Assembly: GCA_966212505.1 (NCBI GenBank)
Contig: CBIHRS010000016.1
Span: forward strand, 1-64,000
DNA from: CAMLIZ01 sp966212505
GTDB taxonomy: Bacteria; Pseudomonadota; Gammaproteobacteria; Burkholderiales; Burkholderiaceae_C
Reading direction: 5' to 3'
Length of the DNA stretch: 64,000 bases
The notes under the pieces were generated by a model. It was not told where the DNA came from. It worked only from the letters and a program-made list of their open reading frames with translations, and made no database searches. The position numbers and the translations under genes were made by a program. Below, piece by piece: positions 1 through 6,962 of the stretch; the stretch's first letter is position 1; every line of letters begins with the position of its first letter.

Positions 1-54
1 GTTTTGCGTGAGCGCCACCCGCGAAGGTGGGTCAGTTTTCGGTGAGCGTCAACA
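1..54. mobile_element. IS21-type insertion sequence end (partial, at window edge)
   Basis: Two near-identical copies of one motif lie head to tail: GTTTTGCGTGAGCGCCA at 1-17 and GTTTTCGGTGAGCGTCA at 35-51. The block ends in CA at 53-54, so the other strand begins TGTTGACGCTCACCG. Repeated terminal motifs and TG...CA ends are known of IS21-family elements. No transposase is in view; istA/istB would lie left of base 1. The assignment rests on motif recall. Confidence 0.55.
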
Positions 55-55
55 C

Positions 56-370
56 ATGCCCCTGCTGCAGACGCTCGAGATCGAAGAACTGGTGCGAGCC
101 AGCATCGTGGAGCGCCAGCGGTCGGATCTCAAGAGCGACGTCCGGCGCGTCGCGATCGCGGCGAGACGTCTCTCCAACGGCGTCAGGGTTCGAATCGCTG
201 CTCTGGCAGCCGAAGCGGCTGAGGGCGATGGTGCTGAGAGTGCTCCGTCGACCGGCGAGGCCGGAGCTGGGCATGTGCCCGATGTTGGTGCCGCCTCGGC
301 GACCTCGCCAGTCGACGAAGGCATGCCAGCAACCCCGAATGACACCCCAGATGAGGTCCTGCCCGAATGA
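56..370 (+). CDS. Hypothetical protein abutting the IS end
   Basis: This 104-residue reading frame has no family I recognise. The first half is helical and charged (about residues 1-55, rich in R, E and A). The second half is a low-complexity Ala/Pro/Gly/Glu tail. The ATG at 56 sits two bases after the presumed IS end. The frame is also open upstream to the window edge, with a GTG at 8, so the protein may be the remnant of a longer gene cut by the insertion. Its TGA overlaps the ATG of the next gene (ATGA at 367-370), which suggests coupled translation and supports both as real genes. Confidence 0.45.
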   Translation: MPLLQTLEIEELVRASIVERQRSDLKSDVRRVAIAARRLSNGVRVRIAALAAEAAEGDGAESAPSTGEAGAGHVPDVGAASATSPVDEGMPATPNDTPDEVLPE

Positions 371-582
371 GTTCCTATGACACCATCACCAAGCTTCGCA
401 GCGATGGGCTGCGATACGTCAGCAAGGTGTCCGGCTCCCAGTTCGGCAGTCTCGGCAATACGACGCGTTCGTGTTTCAAGTGCGGCGTGCACCGTCCGAC
501 ATCACAGCTGAAATCGGTCAAGCTGATCGGCAAGTTCCGGGTGGTGTGCAAACCGGGTTGCGCCCCCTCAGGTTCGGGGTGA
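367..582 (+). CDS. Small hypothetical protein with four cysteines
   Basis: This 71-residue basic protein overlaps the stop of the preceding gene by four bases. Its C-terminal half has a CxxC pair (CFKCG) followed about 25 residues later by CKPGC. That spacing could form a small zinc-binding knuckle, but this is inference only. A convincing intrinsic terminator follows at 641-676, so the two-gene unit appears to end here. No function can be assigned. Confidence 0.5.
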   Translation: MSSYDTITKLRSDGLRYVSKVSGSQFGSLGNTTRSCFKCGVHRPTSQLKSVKLIGKFRVVCKPGCAPSGSG

Positions 583-640
583 TGCGAAATCCCCCTTCCG
601 GCCACATGCGTTGGTGACTCCCTGCCAACGGCCGGATTTG

Positions 641-676
641 GCCCCCAGTGATTTTGTCGCTCGGGGGCGCTTTTTA
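641..676 (+). terminator. Intrinsic terminator (plus strand)
   Basis: GCCCCCAGTGA (641-651) pairs with TCGCT-C-GGGGGC (657-668) around a five-base TTTTG loop, with one bulged C and one G-T pair. A T-run follows at 671-675. It lies 59 bases after the small cysteine protein and probably ends that transcript. Confidence 0.75.
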
Positions 677-720
677 TTCGACGTTGGGGAGGCAAGGGGC
701 TGCGGAGAATATCGACATGC

Positions 721-749
721 AAAAAAAACAGCGCCCGTTGCGGGCGCTG
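721..749 (-). terminator. Intrinsic terminator (minus strand)
   Basis: A perfect nine-base-pair stem, CAGCGCCCG (729-737) and CGGGCGCTG (741-749), has a TTG loop. Read leftward it is followed by eight T residues (A-run at 721-728). It would end transcription from the minus-strand luxR-type gene at 1192-1908. Together with the plus-strand terminator at 641-676 it insulates the two units. Confidence 0.8.
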
Positions 750-870
750 AAAGAGAGGGGCCGGCCGAGCGGGCTTGGCCGAACCGTCCGAAGCGACTGG
801 AAATTGGACCAGTCGGATGGACTCTTTTAGGGTTTCCCCAATTCGATATTCGGGTCTACTTTTTCAGTTC

Positions 871-1146
871 TCAAATTACCAGCCCGGGCGGGGCATGCAA
901 AATGCGTCCATCAATGATTGCCACAGGCTGGACGCGCTCGCCACGTAGATAATCTGAAGAAGAACTGACATACTCGCCCCCGATTAGTTGAAGGTCTTGC
1001 AACCGATGGGCGAGAGTGTGCGAAAAGTCGTACGACTTGGACACTAGAAACCTATCTAGTCGCACGTAGGAGTTGCGAGGGTTTGCTGACCGGACAGAGG
1101 GCCGCAGGGGGAGGATAGTAGGCGTTGTGCACCTTCGCCAAAGCAA
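871..1146 (-). CDS. Doubtful small hypothetical protein downstream of luxR
   Basis: An open frame of about 91 codons lies between the minus-strand LuxR gene and the minus-strand terminator. The C-terminal half has a protein-like composition, but the only start visible is TTG at 1146 and no convincing ribosome-binding site was found. I recognise no family. It may be a real co-transcribed small gene or untranslated 3' sequence. Confidence 0.22.
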   Translation of the reverse strand: MLWRRCTTPTILPLRPSVRSANPRNSYVRLDRFLVSKSYDFSHTLAHRLQDLQLIGGEYVSSSSDYLRGERVQPVAIIDGRILHAPPGLVI

Positions 1147-1191
1147 GAGTCGCGCGAGGAGATGCCGTTCCCGCGCACTACGAGGGGGCGC

Positions 1192-1908
1192 CTAGCGCGC
1201 TTGAATGAGACCGAGTTCCACTGCCTTGATGAGAGCCTGCGACTTCGAAGCGACGCCCAGCTTTCGAAAAAGATTGCCGAGGTGATAGTTCACCCCATGG
1301 TGGGTGATGCCGAGCAAGCTTGCCGTTACCTGTGCGCTCTTCCCAGCCATGGCCCACTGCAGGATCTCGATTTCTCGGGCGCTGAACTCGATCGGATGCT
1401 GGGTCGGTTCGGCCATCAGCCGAAGCGCTGCCGTCTGTGCATGGACGGCAAAAAACTGCAGATCGGCCATGAGCCGACATAGGTCCTCGCTGCGTGCGGG
1501 AAGCCGGTCAGGGCCGTCAACGCCCAGTAGAAAGTGCCGATGATCGGGAAGGTGGAGAGCGACAGCAATTCCTTCCTTGAAGCCGAACGACGCCTGCTCT
1601 TCCCATAGTTCAGCAGCGCCGCCCTTGACGTAGAAATCTTGGTCGTAAGTGAAAGGCAAGGACGTCTGTTTGAGTCGAGACGCCACAGGATCTCGAGCCA
1701 TGAGCTCGGGATTACTTGTCGCGTCAAGGAGGGTCTGAGGTGTGTTCCCTATCACTGCGACATGCGGCTTTGACCGCAGCGGACCCTCGGAAACCACCAC
1801 AGCGTTGATGAACTGGAATCCGAGATCCGCGGCCATGCGCAGCAACGTCGCCTCAAATGAAGCCAGATCCCTGCACTCTGATACCTCGAAGTACCGCTCG
1901 AGCTGCAT
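1192..1908 (-). CDS. LuxR-family regulator with autoinducer-binding domain (solo)
   Basis: A 238-residue transcription factor with an N-terminal autoinducer-binding domain (about 15-165) and a C-terminal GerE-type helix-turn-helix (about 173-236, with FSAREIEILQW and the VNYHLGNLFRKLGV recognition region). AGAGG lies seven bases before the ATG. The ligand-pocket aspartate is kept in ARDPV, but the positions matching TraR Trp57 and Tyr61 read Leu and Thr, so the ligand may not be a standard acyl-homoserine lactone. No luxI is in the window. It is divergent from the DUF4902-like gene at 2012 with about 100 bases between starts, and is a paralogue of the protein at 3236-3970 (shared TYDQ, LWxEQASFG). 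Confidence 0.85.
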   Translation of the reverse strand: MQLERYFEVSECRDLASFEATLLRMAADLGFQFINAVVVSEGPLRSKPHVAVIGNTPQTLLDATSNPELMARDPVASRLKQTSLPFTYDQDFYVKGGAAELWEEQASFGFKEGIAVALHLPDHRHFLLGVDGPDRLPARSEDLCRLMADLQFFAVHAQTAALRLMAEPTQHPIEFSAREIEILQWAMAGKSAQVTASLLGITHHGVNYHLGNLFRKLGVASKSQALIKAVELGLIQAR

Positions 1909-2011
1909 CCTAGGGCCTCTTCATCGGGACTAAGAAGGTTTGTAGTTGCGTAGTTCGCATGGCACTGCGGACACTACCCCATATGAAATGAAAGATAGCG
2001 AGGAAGAAGTT

Positions 2012-2476
2012 ATGACAGTCGCAGCATGGGTCGTGGTTAGTTGGAGCCCTGTGTACGCAACAACGGCGCAGGTTATGGGCGCAATTGGCTCAATGAGGCC
2101 GACCGACAAATACCACGGGTGCCCAATGGCGGGAGAGCCGGAGACTTCCGGGCAGGCTCTATGGGTCGGTTATATCGAGGAGCAGCCATTCGGAATCTCA
2201 TGGGACTGGGCGGAAACTCAGCCAGAAGTGATTGTTCTGGCTGACCCGATGACAATTGTGACGAATCTCATCCTGACGAATCATGACGGGATACCATTGG
2301 GTCCATCCGACACAATCCTACACTTGAACTGTGTGGTACACGCGTTGGAGTGGCAATCGCATGTGCTCGCGTCAAACCGCTTGCCCTACCCGCAAGAGGC
2401 ATCGGCGGCGCGCGAACGCTTCGCGCCCCAGGTGCCGTTTGGTCGAGCCTCGTCTTTTGCACTGGGTCGTCCGTAG
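2012..2476 (+). CDS. RsaM/DUF4902-like protein
   Basis: A 154-residue soluble protein. I chose ATG 2012 because AGGAAG (2001-2006) sits five bases upstream; in-frame ATGs at 1946 and 1988 have no such site. The core carries ISWDW (62-66), a TN pair (84-85) and LEWQ (112-115), the pattern I recall for DUF4902, the family I associate with RsaM quorum-sensing modulators of Burkholderia and Ralstonia. The same domain forms the C-terminus of the LuxR-type fusion at 5044-5856: from the second Trp of each WxW to the WQ pair the two align without gaps over 50 residues, with 15 identities counted by eye. Its divergent LuxR neighbour supports a role in quorum-type regulation. The RsaM link is from memory. 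Confidence 0.65.
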   Translation: MTVAAWVVVSWSPVYATTAQVMGAIGSMRPTDKYHGCPMAGEPETSGQALWVGYIEEQPFGISWDWAETQPEVIVLADPMTIVTNLILTNHDGIPLGPSDTILHLNCVVHALEWQSHVLASNRLPYPQEASAARERFAPQVPFGRASSFALGRP

Positions 2477-2576
2477 CCTGGCCGGCGATATGTGCGCCTA
2501 AGGTCGTTTGGGTAAAACCGGGACGGTCGATGCGCTCTCGCATCGTCCGTTTCCTGCTTCCCGGATACTGGCGGCT

Positions 2577-2792
2577 ATGGACATCGACCTGCCTCTGCCT
2601 GAACGGGTGGAGTACAAGCGGCGGATCATTCGTATCGCCCTCAAGACCAACCACGACGGCCGGTGGACGAGTACCTATTCGATTGACGGCGGCCCCAGAT
2701 TCGAAGCGGTCTTCCGGCCTACCTACTTCCGGCAAAAGGCGTTCGAGGAAGCGCTCAGCGCAGCAAAGCTGCACATCAATCGCGCCGGTTAG
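2577..2792 (+). CDS. Small hypothetical protein
   Basis: A 71-residue protein starting at ATG 2577; an in-frame upstream start at 2508 is less likely because the added segment looks non-coding. It has a beta-rich middle with the phrase RWTSTYSIDGG, then a helical end (EEALSAAKLHI). Short proteins with a TYSIDGG-like core are common hypotheticals in Burkholderiales, but I know no function. An eight-base inverted repeat follows (GGCTCGCC at 2798-2805, GGCGAGCC at 2831-2838) without a clear T-run. Confidence 0.5.
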   Translation: MDIDLPLPERVEYKRRIIRIALKTNHDGRWTSTYSIDGGPRFEAVFRPTYFRQKAFEEALSAAKLHINRAG

Positions 2793-3235
2793 AAAGGGGC
2801 TCGCCAGCCAACAAATGAGCAAACAACGCCGGCGAGCCACGGTCGCGAATTTTAGGGAGGTAGAGAACTGCACCTGCTGAGACAACAGGCGTGAGGACGG
2901 CGACCGCGGGGAGCATTCTAGGCACGCACGCGCTCAGATCGTCAGGACTGAAGGGTCAATCCCCAGCCTGAGGTGGAGAGCGCGCAGTTCCGCATTGCGT
3001 TGACCCGCTCGCACTGAGCGCCCGCGTCTTCCGCCGCCATTCGGCCCTGTCGCTGGCCATGGGCTCTGCTGCATTCCATCAAGGCAGACAGCCCTCGCGG
3101 AGACTGGACGAATGCGACAATCGCCAGCCCCAAGGTTCGTGTGACCCCTGATGTTGTAACGAATTGCGCGATGCGGCGCCACAGCGGCGAGTAACTGTAC
3201 GATCTCCGCACCGATGGCGCGTCTTACAAGCCCCA
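2793..3235. other. Intergenic region, no supported gene
   Basis: About 440 bases between the small protein and the second luxR-type gene. It holds the inverted repeat at 2798-2838. Short frames on both strands look non-coding. I looked for a dyad-symmetric lux box upstream of the LuxR start and did not find one. Confidence 0.5.
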
Positions 3236-3970
3236 ATGACTTCAATCGACTTTTTGGAGGTCAGCCAAGCGAATGACTTGCGAACCTTCAAACGGAAGCT
3301 GATCGAGGTCAGCGGGAACCTTGGCTTCCCGTTAGTTGGCTGTGTTCTCACTACGCTCGGCCCGGCAGTCGACCGCCCCAGAGCCGTGTTCCGGGTGGGT
3401 AACCCGCCAGAGGCTTACCAGAACTCTTACTCTGACCTCGCGCTCACCATGCGAGACCCGGTGATGACGTTTTTGCGTGAGCACAAGTTCCAAACCATTA
3501 CCTACGACCAATCGCTGTACGTCGCATCCGGCACTGCCGACCTATGGGACGAACAGGCATCCTTCGGCTATCAAACCGGAATGGCTGTGTCGTTGGATCT
3601 TCCGGGGAATCAACGGTTCTCTTTCGGAGTAAATCGTGATCGGCCGCTGCCGGAGGGAGCGGAACTGACCGCGCTCCGAGCAGGCCTTCTGCACTTTGCA
3701 GTGCATGCTCAAGCAGCAGCATCGCGTTTACAGCGAGATGCCGGGGCTTCTGCCGCCGGGAACCCAGTGGCCGGCCACTCGCTGACGGGACGCGAACTGG
3801 AGTGCCTGAAGTGGACCCGGGAGTCGAAAACTGCCTGGGAGGTTGGTCAGATTCTCGGCATCAGCACGAGCACTGTCGCATTGCATCTCTCAAACGCCAG
3901 GAAGAAGCTCGGGTGCTATAGCAAGCATCAAGCTGTACTGAAGGCGATTCAGGACGGGCTGATTTCATAG
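3236..3970 (+). CDS. LuxR-family regulator with autoinducer-binding domain (solo)
   Basis: A 244-residue protein starting at ATG 3236, chosen because its N-terminus (MTSIDFLEVSQ) aligns with that of the paralogue at 1192-1908. The autoinducer-binding domain is about 15-165 and the helix-turn-helix about 180-243 (LTGRELECLKW, TVALHLSNARKKLG). Counting back from the conserved DPV aspartate, the positions of TraR Trp57 and Tyr61 read Tyr and Tyr, and the Trp85 region reads TYDQ. This is a non-standard pocket. No clear Shine-Dalgarno sequence and no luxI were seen. It is likely a solo responding to an exogenous or different ligand. Confidence 0.83.
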   Translation: MTSIDFLEVSQANDLRTFKRKLIEVSGNLGFPLVGCVLTTLGPAVDRPRAVFRVGNPPEAYQNSYSDLALTMRDPVMTFLREHKFQTITYDQSLYVASGTADLWDEQASFGYQTGMAVSLDLPGNQRFSFGVNRDRPLPEGAELTALRAGLLHFAVHAQAAASRLQRDAGASAAGNPVAGHSLTGRELECLKWTRESKTAWEVGQILGISTSTVALHLSNARKKLGCYSKHQAVLKAIQDGLIS

Positions 3971-4226
3971 TTGCTGTGCGCACGAATCTTTGCTCGCCCG
4001 GCAATCCTGTAGCAAGACCGCGATCGATTGCCGGATAGATCGACAAACCTCCGATCCACTGGCGGGAGTCGGTGGCAGTAGTCCTACACCGCATGCCGTC
4101 CGCCTCAGCGGTGGGGCAGCCTAGTGTGCGGGATCTCCTCTTCCTCGCGGGTCTCGCTCTGACGGGGAGTGTTGCTCAGGTGGCGGGAGCCTTTCGTCCG
4201 CCATGGTGAGCTAAGAAGAACTGGAG

Positions 4227-4448
4227 ATGCTCGACCCAGGGAAGTCGGTAGGGACGAGGGGCGTTGTATCGACCGGCATTTTCGGCTCCGCGCTGGTTGA
4301 ATTGGACGCCGCCGCCTTCATCGCGTACCTCTCTGTAGATCCGAGTGTGAATGAGTGGCTGACAGTTGAGCCAGACGAGGAGTGGGCATTTCGAAGACGC
4401 GTGGAACTGATCGCCTTCGACGCCAGCGCCCAAAGCATCGGCATTTGA
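4227..4448 (+). CDS. Possible small hypothetical protein
   Basis: An open frame of 73 codons with GGAG directly before the ATG and AAGAAG a little further upstream. The product has an acidic, tryptophan-containing C-terminal half (EWLTVEPDEEWAFRRRVEL) that looks protein-like, and third codon positions are moderately GC-rich. It shows no convincing match to the DUF4902-like domain nearby. It could be a real short gene or a chance frame between regulators. Confidence 0.33.
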   Translation: MLDPGKSVGTRGVVSTGIFGSALVELDAAAFIAYLSVDPSVNEWLTVEPDEEWAFRRRVELIAFDASAQSIGI

Positions 4449-5043
4449 GTGTTGCACCGGTTGACGATGCTCTGACACTACCTGAGCCAAATGGTCTCGT
4501 TTCGGTGATGGGCTGTATCACTGCCCTCGGTCTCTGTCAATAGTTCAGCCTAACAGCTAGCGCTGAGCCACTTGCTTCGCTTGAATTGAACTGTGACCAG
4601 AAACGTGGACGACAACGCGGGTCGCGAAGTACGGGTAGGAGCGGGAGTATGTTGGCAAAACTACAGCGTGGACGCGCTCAGTCTGTGGACGCGCTCAGCG
4701 CGGAGCGGTCTTCCATTGATGCGAAACGGGGCAAAACCTGCCCGCCGCCGGCGAACGCGGAAAGAGCAACGAAGCAGCGGGCGCGCAGCTTAGCAATTCG
4801 GCTCATCCATCATCTGGTGCGATGCGGACTTGCAAGGAGCGTGCGCTGCCGTAGGCCATTGGCACCGACGGCTCTTCGCCCTTGCTTTGCGTTCCAGCGC
4901 TGCTGGCAGCAGCAGGCTAGCACCGAGCACCGGAGGCGAAGTTGCTCCGCGGCTTATAGCTTGGAATGCGCAGCGATTGCAGACGCGGAAGCAGTGCGCT
5001 GGGTCAATCGACTTCTCTGTGTCGGCCTTAGCGGTGATGCGGA
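4449..5043. other. Intergenic region, no supported gene
   Basis: Almost 600 bases upstream of the helix-turn-helix/DUF4902 fusion gene. Frames here are arginine- and serine-rich and look non-coding. It lies where a ligand-binding domain would be if the fusion arose from a full LuxR gene, but I could not detect remnants of that domain in any frame. Confidence 0.45.
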
Positions 5044-5856
5044 ATGACTTTGCTGAAGTTCATGGGACCCACGGTCTCGGCTTGGCTCTCCGCCCTCAAG
5101 GTCCTCGGGACGTCTACGAAGGAAGTGTGGTTTCCGACGATGCCGTCGAGGATAGTGGAGCACGTCCCTTGCGGTAACGTCGAAGGCAGCCCACAAGTCG
5201 GGTTCGTCCTGACTACCCGAGAGCGAGAGTGCCTCCAGTGGACGATTCGCGGGAAGACCACCTGGGAGGTGGCGACGATCCTCGGCATCTCTCAGCACAC
5301 CGTCGCTGCGATTCTTCGTTCGGCGATTTCGCGAATGGAAGCACCAAACAAACAAAGCGCCGCGCTAAAGGCGTTCCAGTTGGGTTTGCTCGGAGAAGAG
5401 GTAGGCAACTCCGTCGACAGCGACATTGTGAAAGCCGGGCCGAGCGAGCACGGAATATCGAAGGACTTGGACGTAAGGACCTGGCCAGACGTCCGAATGC
5501 AAATTGGAGCGTTGCGAGATCTCTGCTTCGAGCACCTGATCACCGACTCTTTAAGAGTGCTTCCCCCCAGGCATGCTGGACGCTGGGCGCTTGGCGGGCG
5601 AACACTATGGCACTCCACCGTCCTACGACAAAGAGTTGGATTGCAGTGGCCGTGGGTGATGGATCTCAGTGGTCTGGTGATGCTCGAAGATCCCCTTGCA
5701 ATCGAGACAAATGTCCAAGTTGTGAATGTCGAGGATGAGTTGATCGGCAGTGGTCCTCCGATCCTTGAGCGAATGCACGTGCTCAACTCCTTGAGGTGGC
5801 AGCAGGTGGTTGCGGATGCGTTTGGGGTGATCCTTCCGGAGTTGAGGGACACCTAG
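5044..5856 (+). CDS. LuxR helix-turn-helix fused to a DUF4902/RsaM-like domain
   Basis: A 270-residue protein with an unusual architecture. Residues 1-50 are unassigned and too short for an autoinducer-binding domain. About 54-118 is a GerE-type helix-turn-helix (LTTRERECLQW, WEVATILGIS). About 148-268 is a DUF4902-like domain: LRDLCFEHLITD, then LQWPW (200-204), IETN (220-223) and LRWQ (250-253), matching the stand-alone protein at 2012-2476. The start is uncertain because no clear ribosome-binding site is seen; later in-frame ATGs at 5062 and 5140 also keep both domains. The fusion suggests that DUF4902 proteins act physically with LuxR-type DNA-binding domains. Confidence 0.75.
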   Translation: MTLLKFMGPTVSAWLSALKVLGTSTKEVWFPTMPSRIVEHVPCGNVEGSPQVGFVLTTRERECLQWTIRGKTTWEVATILGISQHTVAAILRSAISRMEAPNKQSAALKAFQLGLLGEEVGNSVDSDIVKAGPSEHGISKDLDVRTWPDVRMQIGALRDLCFEHLITDSLRVLPPRHAGRWALGGRTLWHSTVLRQRVGLQWPWVMDLSGLVMLEDPLAIETNVQVVNVEDELIGSGPPILERMHVLNSLRWQQVVADAFGVILPELRDT

Positions 5857-5946
5857 AAAGCCAATATGACTCGCGGAGTTTCTGTTCCGCGCCGGTCGTT
5901 TGCATCTTCATAACGCTGTATCCCGCAAGTGCATAGGCTGCGTGCA

Positions 5947-6789
5947 ATGGATCGATCCCTTCCTTCGTTGGTTCTTCCTGTTCTCGACCAAAGTCCGGCG
6001 CTCCGCCAGCGGGCGTTCGAACTCGGGCTTTGGTGCCTGGACGAAAGCTTTCACGGGTGGCGCGAAAGGCATCGATTCATTTGCAGCCATGGGCACCCGG
6101 TAACGATTACGCCCCGCTACCTTGTCGAAGCGTTCAGAGCTTGTCCCACATGCAAGGCTCAAGAACGGCTGCAAGAACTGAAAGCACGTGCGGCACTGTT
6201 CGGCGTGCAGTGCATGAACCTGAGCTGGCACGGCAGTTCATTTGCCTATTCCTTTCGATGCAAGAGCGGGCACACCTGGAGACACAAGCCCTCGTCGGCC
6301 TCTTGTCCGTACTGTCACGTGGGTCGAGCAGCGCGACATACAGATCCTGATCGGCAACTCAAACGGCTTCGAGATATGGCCCGCCTGAACGGCGGCGCGT
6401 GCCTTTCCGATGGTTGGAGCGGCGATGAGTCTAGGTACCAGATGCGCTGTGCGGAAGGGCACGAATGGTGGGCGCGCGCCGTTCAAATCTTTGCGGGCCG
6501 GTGGTGCAAGCAATGCTCCACCGCGAGGCAACGGACTGGCATTGATGCAGCAAAGCGAGCGGCGCTGCGGTACGGTGGCCAATGCTTGTCGACGGAATGC
6601 CCTGGCGGTTCCACATCATTGTGGTGGCGGTGTGCGGAGGGGCACCACTGGAGCACTTCACTCCGCAAGGTCTTGCGTGGTGATTGGTGCCCGCAATGTG
6701 CAGATCTCGGGCAAGTGTTTCCCGCTCGCCCACCTCAAAGCACTGGCCACGCTGAACTACTTTCGGTTCCAGCGGTGCGCTGCGGATGA
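5947..6789 (+). CDS. Multi-zinc-ribbon repeat protein (four units)
   Basis: A 280-residue protein made largely of four tandem units of about 60 residues. Each runs Gly-x-x-Cys-(Leu/Met), then an aromatic/Cys segment (for example MRCAEGHEW), then a closing CxxC (WCKQC, WCPQC). The pattern resembles PF14311/DUF4379-type zinc ribbons as I recall them; each unit probably binds one zinc. ATG 5947 was chosen; GTG 5929 is an alternative. It precedes the first vgrG and has a six-unit paralogue at 27062-28306 beyond the last T6SS gene. Function is unknown; nucleic-acid binding is a guess from the fold class. Confidence 0.65.
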   Translation: MDRSLPSLVLPVLDQSPALRQRAFELGLWCLDESFHGWRERHRFICSHGHPVTITPRYLVEAFRACPTCKAQERLQELKARAALFGVQCMNLSWHGSSFAYSFRCKSGHTWRHKPSSASCPYCHVGRAARHTDPDRQLKRLRDMARLNGGACLSDGWSGDESRYQMRCAEGHEWWARAVQIFAGRWCKQCSTARQRTGIDAAKRAALRYGGQCLSTECPGGSTSLWWRCAEGHHWSTSLRKVLRGDWCPQCADLGQVFPARPPQSTGHAELLSVPAVRCG

Positions 6790-6962
6790 TGCGCTAGGCG
6801 CGCACGGCGTCGCATCCCGCCCAAGTGTTGCGTTGTTACACGCGGTCGCAAACTGCCGGCCTCGGTTCAGGGGGGCACGCGGTTCGCGATGGCGCTCGAA
6901 GGGCACCGCTTGAATACACTGCTTTCTCGCCGAAGACACAAAATCCAGAGGAGGGGCGTGGC

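Noticed and set aside
2798..2838. Inverted repeat GGCTCGCC/GGCGAGCC as a terminator.
   Set aside because: The stem is short, the loop is 25 bases and no T-run follows on either strand.
1909..5043. Possible lux boxes upstream of the regulator genes.
   Set aside because: I searched by eye for CTG-N10-CAG-type dyads in the intergenic regions and found none convincing.
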